Positions 1 through 8,789 of a DNA stretch of 64,000 bases are shown here, in pieces. Made by a program: the position numbers and the translations under genes. The DNA is taken from positions 62,001 through 126,000 of the forward strand of contig NZ_LMFZ01000034.1 of NCBI RefSeq assembly GCF_001427305.1, given 5' to 3'. Within the stretch, counting starts at the first letter, position 1, and each line of letters opens with the position of its first letter. The stretch comes from Duganella sp. Root1480D1 (lineage in GTDB: Bacteria; Pseudomonadota; Gammaproteobacteria; Burkholderiales; Burkholderiaceae_D). Below the pieces are notes generated by a model that saw only the letters and a program-made list of their open reading frames with translations, ran no database searches and had not been told where the DNA came from.

Positions 1-429
1 GACGTGCAGCGCATGAAGAAGCAGCCGATCGTGTTCACCCTGGCCAATCCAGAGCCGGAGCTGCGTCCTGAACTGGTACGCGAAGTGGCACCGGACGCGA
101 TCATCGCTACCGGCCGCTCCGATTATCCGAACCAGATCAACAATGCGCTGTGCTTCCCGTACCTGTTCCGTGCCGCGCTGGACACCGGCGCCACCACGAT
201 CAACCAGGAAATGAAGCGCGCCTGCGTGACCGCGCTGGCCGGCCTGGCGCACAGTGATGCCCGCTTCGGCAAAGACTACGTGGTGCCAGGCCTGCTGGAC
301 GACCGCCTGCTGCCGACGGTCACCCCGAAGATCGCGCAAGCAGCAATGCGCAGCGGCGTGGCGCGTAAAGAGCTGGACATGACCGCCTACTTCGAACGCC
401 TCGAAGCGCTCGGCAAGCAACTACTGTAA
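1..429 (+). CDS. Malic enzyme, C-terminal part (cut by window edge)
   Basis: This is the end of an NAD(P)-dependent malic enzyme, which decarboxylates malate to pyruvate in the cytosol. The visible 142 residues are the end of the NAD-binding domain: TLANPEPE near the start, then SDYPNQINNALCFPYLFRAAL, which is typical of bacterial malic enzymes. The frame is open at the left edge, so the start lies outside the window. The protein stops about 55 residues after the last conserved block. MaeB-type enzymes usually continue into a phosphotransacetylase-like domain of about 300 residues; none is present, so this is a short, single-domain form. A long palindrome follows the stop after 2 bases. Confidence 0.85.
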   Translation, partial: DVQRMKKQPIVFTLANPEPELRPELVREVAPDAIIATGRSDYPNQINNALCFPYLFRAALDTGATTINQEMKRACVTALAGLAHSDARFGKDYVVPGLLDDRLLPTVTPKIAQAAMRSGVARKELDMTAYFERLEALGKQLL

Positions 430-431
430 TT

Positions 432-506
432 AAAGTCGGGGTCAGCTCCGGCAATCGGACAAATCGCTGCGCGATTTGTCCGATTGCCGGAGCTGACCCC
501 GACTTT
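432..506. repeat. Palindromic element, copy 1 (probable bidirectional terminator)
   Basis: Perfect inverted repeat: 36-base arms around a 3-base loop. The arm starts AAAGTCGGGGTCAGCTCCGG and ends in TTT on the far side. It fills the gap between the malic enzyme stop (429) and the stop of the convergent DUF885 gene (506-508). The same outer arm recurs at 4487, 16366 and 38912. Confidence 0.85.
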
Positions 507-2335
507 CATTTGTGGCGGGCGGCGATCCAGTCGTCCACCACACGCTCCAGCACCGTCATCGGCAAGGCGCCATGGCTCAGGACTTCGTGGTGGAATTCCT
601 TCAGGTCGAACTTGTCGCCCAATTCAGTGCGCGCCTTCTCGCGCAAGCCGAGGATCGACAGCATGCCCACCTTGTAGGCCAATGCCTGGCCCGGTGAAAC
701 GATGTAGCGCTCAACTTCCGCCGTTGCCTCCTGTTCGGCCATGCCGGCATTTTCCATCATGTATTCGATGGCCTCTTCGCGCGACCAGCGTTTGTAGTGG
801 ATGCCGGTATCGACCACCAACCGCGCGGCGCGCATCATGTCGTCGCGCAGGCGCCCCAACTGGTCCAGCGGATCCGGCGTCAAGCCCATTTCAGAAGCCA
901 GGCGCTCCGCGTACAGTCCCCAGCCTTCCTGGTATGCCGAAAAACTGATCACGCGGCGGAAAAACGGCACACCCTTCATCTCCTGCGCCAGCGATACCTG
1001 GAAATGGTGGCCCGGCATGACTTCATGGAAGACCGTGCTGCGCATGCCGAACTTCGGCGTGTCTTTCAGTGAGCGCATGTTTGCGTAGAACACGCCCGGC
1101 CGCGAGCCATCCATAGCGCCGGGTATGTAGTAGGCAGTCGGCGCCGTCGCCGCGGATTCCACGGGAGCGGCCCGCACCTCGATTGCCGCCTTGGGATGCG
1201 TGAGGAAAACGCCGGCCAGCTTTTCGTCCGCTTCCTTCATGATGGCGCGATACTCGGCCAGCATTTCCTTGCGCCCGTCTTCGGTATCGGGATAGCGGTA
1301 CTTCGGATCACGCTGCAGCTGTAGCATCCGCTCACCAACGCTGCCCTGTTGCAGCCCGATCTGGCGCAGCAGCCGGTCCATGATGCCGGTGAGACGGTCG
1401 ACATCGGCCAGCCCCAATTCATGCACCCGCTGCGGTGTCAGGTTGGTCGAGGTATGGAAACGAACGCACCAGGCGTAGTATTCGTCGCCGTTCGGCAGCG
1501 ACCACGCGCCGTCGTTGGAATGCACGCGGCCTTGCAGCTCGACGAAATGGCGAATCAATTCGGCATAGGCCGGGTAGACGCTCTTCTGGATCGCCTCGGC
1601 CACGCCTTGCAGCAATTCGTTACGCACTTTCTCGCTCATATCCGACAGCGGAATCGCATCGAGCTTGGCCTTGAAGCTGGTGTACAGCATGTTCTCGCGC
1701 GCCGGCCGGCCAGCGAAGCCGTGCATCTGCAACAGCACCTTCTCGACCAGGAATTGCGGCGGCAGGATGCCTGCCGCTTGCTGCGCGCGCAGGCTCTCGA
1801 TCAATTGCTCGAACTTGCGCGGGAACTTCTGCAGGCGGGAGATATAGCTTTCTGCTTCGCTGCGGTTACTGACGCGATGCACGTCGTTCATGAATTCAGG
1901 CAGCGCGCTTTGCAGACCATGCACCTGGTTGACAGGGAATTCGTGAAGCTGGAAGCGCTCGCCTTCCGCCACGGTGCTCAGGTAATAGTGCAGCGTGTCG
2001 TAGGACAGTTGCGCCTCGCGCCCCAGCTCATTGCGGTCGTAGCGATCGAGCATGGCCAGGTTGTCCTTCATGTCCTGGTAATACTCGCGCCGGCGTTGCG
2101 GCGATTCATCGTCCAGCCGCGAACTGGAGAAATCCAGCCAGTTTGGCAGCACCCGCAGCCGTGACATCATCTCCGGGCTTTTCAGGGCAGCCGAGGCAAA
2201 GCCGCGCATGTAAAACCATTCGAGCTTGAGCGGTTTCGAATACCACGTTTGCGTCAACAGCACGGCGCCGGCGCACAAGGCAGCAGTGGCGCCGGTCAAT
2301 CCCCAGACCGCGATTTTCCTAGTATTGATCTCCAT
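506..2335 (-). CDS. DUF885 family putative zinc peptidase, membrane-anchored
   Basis: A 609-residue DUF885 family protein. The N-terminus has one hydrophobic stretch (about residues 9-27), so it is probably an uncleaved anchor or signal sequence with the rest in the periplasm. The key motif is FHEVMPGHHFQ near residue 434, an HExxxGHH zinc-site signature of this family, followed by the conserved FSAYQEGWGLYAERLASEMG block. Members are annotated as putative carboxypeptidase-like metalloproteins; no substrate can be read from sequence. It is divergent from the S9 peptidase gene, with 76 bp between the two starts. Its stop codon touches the right end of palindrome copy 1. Confidence 0.85.
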   Translation of the reverse strand: MEINTRKIAVWGLTGATAALCAGAVLLTQTWYSKPLKLEWFYMRGFASAALKSPEMMSRLRVLPNWLDFSSSRLDDESPQRRREYYQDMKDNLAMLDRYDRNELGREAQLSYDTLHYYLSTVAEGERFQLHEFPVNQVHGLQSALPEFMNDVHRVSNRSEAESYISRLQKFPRKFEQLIESLRAQQAAGILPPQFLVEKVLLQMHGFAGRPARENMLYTSFKAKLDAIPLSDMSEKVRNELLQGVAEAIQKSVYPAYAELIRHFVELQGRVHSNDGAWSLPNGDEYYAWCVRFHTSTNLTPQRVHELGLADVDRLTGIMDRLLRQIGLQQGSVGERMLQLQRDPKYRYPDTEDGRKEMLAEYRAIMKEADEKLAGVFLTHPKAAIEVRAAPVESAATAPTAYYIPGAMDGSRPGVFYANMRSLKDTPKFGMRSTVFHEVMPGHHFQVSLAQEMKGVPFFRRVISFSAYQEGWGLYAERLASEMGLTPDPLDQLGRLRDDMMRAARLVVDTGIHYKRWSREEAIEYMMENAGMAEQEATAEVERYIVSPGQALAYKVGMLSILGLREKARTELGDKFDLKEFHHEVLSHGALPMTVLERVVDDWIAARHK

Positions 2336-2411
2336 GCGCGAAATATTACAGTATCATGCCCGCTTGGCCAGCCACTAGCTGGCAGAATTGATAACAGACC
2401 GGAGATCCCGA

Positions 2412-4478
2412 ATGACCTTACGCCTGCTGGTACTGGGCGCCGCCATCGCTGCGGCCACCAATGCCGTTGCCGCCCCGCGCGGCTTGACCATCGAAGACTT
2501 GGCGAGCATGGACCGCGTTGGCAGCCCAGTGCTGTCGCCCGATGCAAGCCGCGTGGTGTACACCGTCCGCGCCACCAATATGGAAAAGAACCGCGGCATC
2601 ACGCAACTGTGGATGATCGACCTGAAGGCCGCCAAGCCGGCCCCGGTCCAACTGACCCAGCACGATGCCAGCAGCAGCCAGCCGCAATGGTCCGCTTCGG
2701 GCGACGCCGTGTACTTTGTGAGCGGCCGTTCGGGCTCCGCGCAAGTTTGGCGCCTGCCGATGAACGCCGGCGGCGAAGCGGTGCGCGTCACCGATTACCC
2801 GCTGGGCGTGGAAAGCTTCCGGCTGTCGCCCAAGGGTGACCGCCTGGCACTGGCCTTTGAAGTGTTCCGCGATTGCGCCGACCTGGCCTGCACCAGGAAG
2901 CGCCTGGACGACAAGTCCAAGAACAAGGCCACCGGCATGCTGTACAACGAAATGTTCGTGCGCCACTGGGATACCTGGTCCGATGGCCGCCGTAACGTGC
3001 TGTACTCGGCGCCAATCGACACCGCCGGCAAGGCCGGCGCACCCGTCAGCCTGAGCGGCTCGCTGGATGGCGACGTGCATTCCAAGCCGTTCGGCGACAA
3101 CGCCGACTACCAGTTCTCGCCGGACGGCCAGAAACTCGTGTTCTCGGCACGGGTAGCCGGCAAGGCCGAATCCTGGTCCACCAACTTCGACCTGTACGAA
3201 GTGCCTGCGGCAGGCGGCGCGGCCCCGCGCAACCTGACTGCCGAAAACCCGGCATGGGATGCCAAGCCTTCCTTCTCCCCGGATGGCAAAACCATGGCCT
3301 ACCTGATGATGAAGCGTCCAGGCTTTGAAGCCGACCGCTTCCACCTGGTGCTGATGGACGTCGCCACCGGCAAGAAACGCGTCGTAGCGCAGGATTGGGA
3401 CCGCTCCATCGCCGACTACAAGTGGCGCGCCGATGGCAAAGCCCTGCTGGCCAATGCCGACGACATTGGCAACCACCGCCTGTTCTCGATCGATGCCGCA
3501 TCCGGCAAAGTCACCGCGCTGACCGGCAAAGGCTATGCAGGTGAGTTCGACACCCAGAAAGACACCGTGATCTCCGCAGCAGCGTCGCTGGGCGGCGGAG
3601 CGCAACTGGTCAGGCTGAAGACCGAAGGCGCCGAGCAGAAAGGCACGCAACTGACCTGGGCCAACGCAGAACGCCTGAAAGACGTGAAGATGGCGGAGTA
3701 CGAACAGTTCTCCTTCAAAGGCGCAAACGGTGAAACCGTGTATGGCCACGTCATGAAGCCATGGAACTACGAACCAGGCAAGAAATACCCTGTTGCCTTC
3801 CTGGTGCACGGCGGCCCGCAGGGCAGCTTTGGCAATAGCTGGAGCTACCGCTGGAATCCGCAAGTGTACGCCGGCGCCGGCTACGCTTCGGTGTTCATCG
3901 ACTTCCACGGCTCGACCGGCTACGGCCAGGGCTTCACCGATTCGATCAGCGGCGATTGGGGCGGCAAGCCATTGGAAGACCTGCAGAAAGGCCTGGCAGC
4001 AGCCGTGTCCAAGTATGACTTCCTCGATGGCCAGAACGCCTGCGCGCTGGGCGCATCCTACGGCGGCTTCATGATGAACTGGATCGAAGGTAACTGGAGC
4101 GACGGCTTCAAATGCATCGTCAACCACGACGGCGTGTTCGACCAGCGCGGCATGGCCTACTCCACCGAAGAACTGTGGTTCACCGAATGGGATAACGGCG
4201 GCACCTACTACGCCAACCCGAACGGCTACGAAAAGTTCAACCCGGTAAACCATGTAGCCAAGTGGAAGACCCCGATGCTGGTGGTGCAGGGCGACCTGGA
4301 CTTCCGCATTCCGACCGCACAGGCACTGGGCACCTTCACCGCACTGCAGCGCCAGGGCATCGAGTCCAAGCTGCTGGTATTCCCGGACGAGAATCACTGG
4401 GTACTGAAGCCTGCCAACTCGATCCTGTGGCACCACACCGTGATCGGCTGGCTGGATGACCACCTGAAGAAGAAGTAA
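2412..4478 (+). CDS. S9 family peptidase (prolyl oligopeptidase / acylaminoacyl peptidase type), secreted
   Basis: A 688-residue serine peptidase. The ATG at 2412 was chosen because a GGAG lies about 7 bases upstream and it begins a clean signal peptide (MTLRLLVLGAAIAAATNAVAA). Residues about 30-400 form a TolB/WD40-like propeller, seen in repeats such as SPDG. The C-terminal alpha/beta hydrolase carries the catalytic Ser549 in GASYGGF, Asp630 in GDLDFRIP and His662 in ENHW. Family members cleave short peptides, and the signal peptide puts this one in the periplasm or outside. It has no operon partner: divergent from the DUF885 gene and ended by palindrome copy 2. Confidence 0.9.
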   Translation: MTLRLLVLGAAIAAATNAVAAPRGLTIEDLASMDRVGSPVLSPDASRVVYTVRATNMEKNRGITQLWMIDLKAAKPAPVQLTQHDASSSQPQWSASGDAVYFVSGRSGSAQVWRLPMNAGGEAVRVTDYPLGVESFRLSPKGDRLALAFEVFRDCADLACTRKRLDDKSKNKATGMLYNEMFVRHWDTWSDGRRNVLYSAPIDTAGKAGAPVSLSGSLDGDVHSKPFGDNADYQFSPDGQKLVFSARVAGKAESWSTNFDLYEVPAAGGAAPRNLTAENPAWDAKPSFSPDGKTMAYLMMKRPGFEADRFHLVLMDVATGKKRVVAQDWDRSIADYKWRADGKALLANADDIGNHRLFSIDAASGKVTALTGKGYAGEFDTQKDTVISAAASLGGGAQLVRLKTEGAEQKGTQLTWANAERLKDVKMAEYEQFSFKGANGETVYGHVMKPWNYEPGKKYPVAFLVHGGPQGSFGNSWSYRWNPQVYAGAGYASVFIDFHGSTGYGQGFTDSISGDWGGKPLEDLQKGLAAAVSKYDFLDGQNACALGASYGGFMMNWIEGNWSDGFKCIVNHDGVFDQRGMAYSTEELWFTEWDNGGTYYANPNGYEKFNPVNHVAKWKTPMLVVQGDLDFRIPTAQALGTFTALQRQGIESKLLVFPDENHWVLKPANSILWHHTVIGWLDDHLKKK

Positions 4479-4486
4479 TTAAGTTA

Positions 4487-4572
4487 AAAGTCGGGGTCAG
4501 CTCCGGCTTCTCGAGGAGTTTTGCGCTTCGCGCAGCGCGAAATGTCCGATTGCCGGAGCTGACCCCGACTTT
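4487..4572. repeat. Palindromic element, copy 2 (chimeric inner arm)
   Basis: The outer arms match copy 1 exactly for about 21 bases on each side, and the right half keeps GTCCGATTGCCGG. The left inner arm is replaced by an unrelated stretch (CTTCTCGAGGAGTTTTGCGC and following), so the centre is no longer a perfect palindrome but still holds a local hairpin around TTCGCGCAGCGCGAA. It lies 8 bases after the S9 peptidase stop and 1 base before the senA stop. Confidence 0.8.
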
Positions 4573-4573
4573 C

Positions 4574-5776
4574 TTATTCAAAGGCGCAGGTGCGGAAGCC
4601 GTTGAAGATATCGTCCCGTTCCGGCAGGTAGAAATTGCGGAACTTGGCCGAGCCAAGCCGTGAAGGGGTGGCGAACGAGGCACCGCGCAATACCTGGTGG
4701 CTGCTGAACCACGGCGCCGAATACTCGCGATAGCGGTCGGTAGTAAAGCCGGGATAAGGCTCGAACGGTGATGCCGTCCATTCCCACAACTGGCCCCAGC
4801 GGAACGCCGGATGCCCGTGCAGGGCCGCATATTCCCATTCAATTTCCGTCGGCAGCCGCCGATTGGCCCAGGCGCAGTAGGCCTGCGCCTCATACAGCGA
4901 CACGTGCCGCACCGGCTCATGCGCCGCCAGCGTCGTAAGCCGTCCAAAACGCATGGTGCGCCATTGCCCGTTATCGCGGCGCCAGTAGCGTGGGGCAGAA
5001 CGTTCCTGCCGCAGCAGCCAGTCGGCGCCGGAATTGCTCCAGAACTCGCGCCGCTCGTAGCCGCCGTCTTCCACGAAGTCCGCATACTGGGCGTTGTTGA
5101 TGAGCGTGGAGTCCATGCGGAACGGCGCCACATGGCAAGGATGCGCAAACTTTTCGTTATCGAAGATGAAGCCGCCCGTGTCGGGTGCGCTGCCCAATTG
5201 CAGGGTGCCGCCGGGGAAGGCAATCTCGCCCGGCGCACCGGATGCGCGCTCGTCGTGGGTCAGGTGCGCCGGCGCCTGCAAGCCCAGGGTCTGCAAGGTG
5301 TAGAGGAAGGCCTCGCCATGCATGTCTTCGTGGGCCAGCGCCAGCCGGTATGGATACAGCGCTTCATCCGTATTCGGTTCGCGCGACAGCTTGTCCAGGA
5401 CGCGGTCAAGCACTTCGTGGCAATAGGTCTTCACGCCTCCGGTGCTGGGCAGGTCGAGGCTCCAGCGGCTGCGGTGCGGCACCATATTGGAATCGAACCA
5501 GTCGTCGCCCTTGCGCAGCAAAGACATGTACAGCGCATCGGCCGGATGGCTCGAAATCGCCTCGCGCAACACGAACCACTCGGCGAACCAGGCGGTATGG
5601 CCCAACTCCCACAGCGGCGGATTGACGATGCGCATTTGCGGCACGCGCATCGACGCGTCCATGCCGGCGGCTGCAAAGCATTCGAAAAGGCTCAGCGTAT
5701 AATTGCGCGCAGCCTGCAAGGCATCGGCAAGTTGCTGTGTTCGGGCGGTCCGGAACGAGGCGTGGATGGCGTTCAT
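4574..5776 (-). CDS. senA: Selenoneine synthase SenA (EgtB-like nonheme iron enzyme)
   Basis: A 400-residue EgtB/SUMF1-type enzyme. The N-terminal DinB-like helical domain supplies the iron triad: His60 in LGHTAWFAEW and His149/His153 in AHEDMHGE. The C-terminal formylglycine-enzyme-like domain contains WEWTASPFEPYPGF and ends in FNGFRTCAFE. In the selenoneine pathway SenA joins hercynine to a selenosugar by oxidative C-Se bond formation. The assignment rests on context: senB and senC start 36 bp away on the other strand, and a distinct EgtB is encoded at 16429-17613 beside egtD. The ATG at 5776 was chosen because a longer reading frame would run through senB. It could also be called an EgtB paralogue; context makes SenA much more likely. 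Confidence 0.87.
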   Translation of the reverse strand: MNAIHASFRTARTQQLADALQAARNYTLSLFECFAAAGMDASMRVPQMRIVNPPLWELGHTAWFAEWFVLREAISSHPADALYMSLLRKGDDWFDSNMVPHRSRWSLDLPSTGGVKTYCHEVLDRVLDKLSREPNTDEALYPYRLALAHEDMHGEAFLYTLQTLGLQAPAHLTHDERASGAPGEIAFPGGTLQLGSAPDTGGFIFDNEKFAHPCHVAPFRMDSTLINNAQYADFVEDGGYERREFWSNSGADWLLRQERSAPRYWRRDNGQWRTMRFGRLTTLAAHEPVRHVSLYEAQAYCAWANRRLPTEIEWEYAALHGHPAFRWGQLWEWTASPFEPYPGFTTDRYREYSAPWFSSHQVLRGASFATPSRLGSAKFRNFYLPERDDIFNGFRTCAFE

Positions 5777-5812
5777 GGGTCGATTGTAGCGATATTTGAG
5801 CGAAATACACCA

Positions 5813-6784
5813 GTGAGCAAGCAGACAATCTGTATCGTCAGCCCGGCGCTGGCACAGGCCAACAACGGCAATTGGCAAACCGCTCGGCGCTGGGCGCAAT
5901 TCCTGCGCACGCGCTACCAGGCCGAGATCGCTTCCGACTGGCCCGCCGAGGCGGCGCCGCACCTGTTGATTGCCCTTCATGCCCGCCGCTCGGCCGCACC
6001 ACTGGCGCATTTCTGCGCGGCGTATCCCGGCCGTCCAACCATCCTGGTGCTGACCGGCACCGACCTGTATCGCGACATCCATAGTGACGCCGACGCGCAA
6101 GCGTCCCTTGAGCGCGCCACGGCGCTGGTCCTGCTGCAGCCTGCCGGCCTGCAGGAACTGCCGTCCCATTTACGCGCCAAAGCCCACGTCATCTATCAAT
6201 CAGCGCCAGCGCTGCATCCTGCCACGCGCGGCGTCGTGCCGCGCCACCACGACATCCTGATGGTCGGCCACCTGCGCGAAGAAAAGGATCCGCGCACCTT
6301 CATGTTGGCCGCTTCGCATACGACCGCCCGCAGCGCGCGCCTGGTCCATATCGGCGGCGTACTCGATCCCGCGCTTGGCGACGCCGCCACCGTCGCCAAC
6401 GCGGCCTGGCCAGGCCGCTACCAGTGGCTGGGCCCCCTGCCCCATGCCGACACCCGCCAACGCCTGAAGCACGCCCACGCCATGGCCATCTGCTCGCGCA
6501 TGGAAGGCGGCGCCAACGTCATCATCGAGGCGGTAACCAGTGGCGTCCCCGTGCTGGCCAGCGATATCAGCGGCAACCGCGGCATGCTGGGTGAAGACTA
6601 TCTCGGCTACTTCCCGCTGGGTGATGCGCAAGCACTGGCCAAGCTTGTTGACAAAAGCATCAACGTCCCCGGCTGGTACGCGAAACTGCAAGAGCAATGC
6701 GACCGCCGCGCTCAACTTTTCACTCCCGAAGCCGAGCAGGCAGCCCTGCTCGACTTGGTGGATAATCTGCTCCATACGAACTGA
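5813..6784 (+). CDS. senB: Selenosugar synthase SenB (glycosyltransferase family)
   Basis: A 323-residue GT4-like glycosyltransferase of the SenB type (once annotated TIGR04348). The proposed GTG start gives MSKQTICIVSPALAQANNGNWQTARRW, whose NNGNW segment is typical of the family's N-terminus. The C-terminal half has the Rossmann donor site with SRMEGGANVIIEA and the EAVTSGVPVLAS block. SenB uses selenophosphate and a UDP-sugar to make a selenosugar, the selenium donor for SenA. The gene is divergent from senA with only 36 bp between starts and lies 11 bp before senC, so it is almost certainly co-transcribed with senC. Confidence 0.87.
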   Translation: MSKQTICIVSPALAQANNGNWQTARRWAQFLRTRYQAEIASDWPAEAAPHLLIALHARRSAAPLAHFCAAYPGRPTILVLTGTDLYRDIHSDADAQASLERATALVLLQPAGLQELPSHLRAKAHVIYQSAPALHPATRGVVPRHHDILMVGHLREEKDPRTFMLAASHTTARSARLVHIGGVLDPALGDAATVANAAWPGRYQWLGPLPHADTRQRLKHAHAMAICSRMEGGANVIIEAVTSGVPVLASDISGNRGMLGEDYLGYFPLGDAQALAKLVDKSINVPGWYAKLQEQCDRRAQLFTPEAEQAALLDLVDNLLHTN

Positions 6785-6795
6785 AAGCCCCCATC

Positions 6796-7845
6796 ATGAG
6801 CACTGAACCAATCAAACTCACTTCCTTCTCCCACGGCGGTGGCTGCGGCTGCAAGATCGCGCCCGGCGTGCTGTCCGAGATCCTGAAAAACACCAACGGT
6901 TTCCCGGTGCCGAAGGAACTGATGGTCGGCATCGAAACGGCCGACGACGCTGCCGTCTACAAGCTGAATGACGAGCAGGCACTGATCGCCACCACCGACT
7001 TCTTCATGCCGATCGTCGACGATCCGTTCGACTTCGGCCGCATCGCCGCCACCAATGCCATCTCCGACGTGTATGCCATGGGCGGCACCCCGATCATGGC
7101 GCTAGCCCTGGTCGGCATGCCGGTCAACAAGCTGCCAATCGACGTGATCGGAAAGATCATCAAAGGCGGCGAATCGATCTGCAACGAAGCCGGCATCCCG
7201 ATTGCCGGCGGCCACACCATCGATTCCGTTGAGCCGATCTACGGCCTGGTGGTGCTGGGCCTGGTGCATCCGTCGAAAGTGAAGCGCAATGCCGACGCCA
7301 AGGCCGGCGACGTGCTGGTGCTGGGCAAACCGCTGGGCGTGGGCGTGCTGTCCGCCGCGCTGAAAAAAGGCGTACTGGGCGACGAGGGCTACAAGGCCAT
7401 GATCGATAACACCACCAAGTTGAACAAGCCAGGCAAAGCCTTGTCCGAACTGCCGGGCGTGCACGCGCTAACCGACGTCACCGGTTTTGGCCTGCTCGGC
7501 CACCTGCTGGAACTGGCGCGTGGCGCCAAACTGACCGCCAAGCTCAATATGTCGCAAATCCCGTTGCTGCCCGGCGTCGAAAAGCTGGCGCATGACGGTT
7601 TCTTTACTGGCGCTTCCGGCCGCAACTGGGACGCATACGGCAAGGATGTCCTGCTGTCGCCTGACATCAGCCAGCCGCAGCACACCCTGCTGACCGACCC
7701 GCAAACTTCGGGCGGCCTGCTGGTGTCCTGCGATCCATCGAGCGTTGACGAAGTGCTGGCCCTGTTCCGCAGCCATGGTTTCGAACATGCCGCTGTGATC
7801 GGCGAAATGGCAGCCGGCGAGCCGCGCGTGCAAGTCGCTGCCTGA
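6796..7845 (+). CDS. selD: Selenophosphate synthetase (SelD / SenC)
   Basis: A 349-residue selenide, water dikinase. It makes selenophosphate from selenide and ATP in the cytosol. The Gly-rich N-terminus HGGGCGCK places Cys17 and Lys20 where E. coli SelD has its catalytic pair, and DPQTSGGLL near the C-terminus is the conserved nucleotide-site block. In selenoneine clusters this gene is called senC; it may also serve selenouridine or selenocysteine synthesis elsewhere in the genome, which this window cannot show. It starts 11 bp after senB, and its TGA overlaps the next ATG (ATGA), so the downstream membrane protein is translationally coupled. Confidence 0.93.
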   Translation: MSTEPIKLTSFSHGGGCGCKIAPGVLSEILKNTNGFPVPKELMVGIETADDAAVYKLNDEQALIATTDFFMPIVDDPFDFGRIAATNAISDVYAMGGTPIMALALVGMPVNKLPIDVIGKIIKGGESICNEAGIPIAGGHTIDSVEPIYGLVVLGLVHPSKVKRNADAKAGDVLVLGKPLGVGVLSAALKKGVLGDEGYKAMIDNTTKLNKPGKALSELPGVHALTDVTGFGLLGHLLELARGAKLTAKLNMSQIPLLPGVEKLAHDGFFTGASGRNWDAYGKDVLLSPDISQPQHTLLTDPQTSGGLLVSCDPSSVDEVLALFRSHGFEHAAVIGEMAAGEPRVQVAA

Positions 7846-8714
7846 TGACAGCCATAAGCCTCATCGGCTTTGCAACAGCGCTGGCTGTTGTTGCAGGGCC
7901 GCTGGCGCTTTGGCTGGCAGGACGTCTCAAGTCCCCGCGGCCCGACGAAGGACTTTGCGCGCTCTGGGACTGGAAGCTTACGGCGACATCGGCCTTGCTC
8001 TATGTGCTGGCCTTCAACCTGACCTTCTTCATCCAGGAACTGTTCCTGGTGCTGCCGAAGGCTCTCACGCCCGGTTTACGGCCGACACTGTTCCACAACA
8101 ATCATAGCTGGGAAGGCGCGAGCCCGCTGGCCAGCCTGTTCCAGGGCACTGGCGCAATGGCTACGCTTGCAAGCGGCATCGTTTGCGCCCTTCTGCTGCG
8201 GCGCAGCACCTACCGGTCTGCGGCAACCGGCCTGTTTTTGTTCTGGATGGGCTATAGCGGCCTGTTCATGGCACTGCCGCAAATCGTCATCGGCGCCATT
8301 AGCAATCAAAGCGACCTTGGCATGTTCATGGGCTATTTTGACCTTGGAACGAGCACAAAGACTCTCCTGGGACTGATCGCATTGGCCCTCATTCCTTGCG
8401 CCGCACGGTGGCTGAGCGCCATGATGCCTGACTTGGGACAATCAACGTTCAGGATCGCTACGCTTCCCGCCCTGCTTGCCCTTCCGGTCATCACATTGTT
8501 CCGCATGCCGCGGGAATGGATCGAAGTGCTGATGGTGCCGGTCGTCGTCAGTTTCATTGGCCTGGCGTGGATCCAGGCTGACGCATGGCGTGCCAAGGCG
8601 CGCGCCGATCATGCTGGCGCGGCAGACGTGTCGCTCGCGTGGCCGTTTGGCATGGTGCTTTGCCTGCTCTTGATCTTCCAGCTTTTGCTTCGCCGCGGCA
8701 TCCGATTTTACTGA
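7845..8714 (+). CDS. Multi-pass membrane protein of unknown function, coupled to senC
   Basis: A 289-residue protein with about seven or eight hydrophobic segments spread over its whole length (for example residues 3-23, 46-64, 100-120 and 265-283) and short loops. I do not recognise the family. Conserved-looking polar spots are FHNNHSWEGASP (about residues 83-94) and the QIVIGAISNQSD region. Its ATG overlaps the senC stop by one base, so it is made together with SenB and SenC. A transport or membrane role linked to selenium or selenoneine is possible, but that is inference from position alone. Confidence 0.75.
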   Translation: MTAISLIGFATALAVVAGPLALWLAGRLKSPRPDEGLCALWDWKLTATSALLYVLAFNLTFFIQELFLVLPKALTPGLRPTLFHNNHSWEGASPLASLFQGTGAMATLASGIVCALLLRRSTYRSAATGLFLFWMGYSGLFMALPQIVIGAISNQSDLGMFMGYFDLGTSTKTLLGLIALALIPCAARWLSAMMPDLGQSTFRIATLPALLALPVITLFRMPREWIEVLMVPVVVSFIGLAWIQADAWRAKARADHAGAADVSLAWPFGMVLCLLLIFQLLLRRGIRFY

Positions 8715-8732
8715 TCGCCATGACAAAAAGGG

Positions 8733-8760
8733 TTGCTATTTGGAAATTCTCGTCTATGAT
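8733..8760 (+). promoter_or_regulatory. Sigma-70-like promoter before ycgR-like gene
   Basis: TTGCTA (8733-8738) and TATGAT (8755-8760) are separated by 16 bases. A transcript starting near 8767 would have a leader of about 23 bases before the ATG at 8790. Confidence 0.45.
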
Positions 8761-8789
8761 GAAGTCATACCAGACCTCATCTACGCGAT

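Noticed and set aside
432..506. Palindrome considered as a transposon end or attachment site
   Set aside because: No transposase, target duplication or partner repeat next to it; the same element recurs only between convergent genes, so a terminator/REP-like role fits better.
2418..4463. Open frame of 681 codons on the minus strand opposite the S9 peptidase
   Set aside because: It mirrors a clear S9 peptidase with catalytic triad; the antisense frame is open only because of the third-position GC bias. No ribosome site and no family resemblance.
4811..5812. Upstream extension of the senB frame on the plus strand
   Set aside because: It runs antisense through senA and has no SenB-like sequence before the GTG at 5813.
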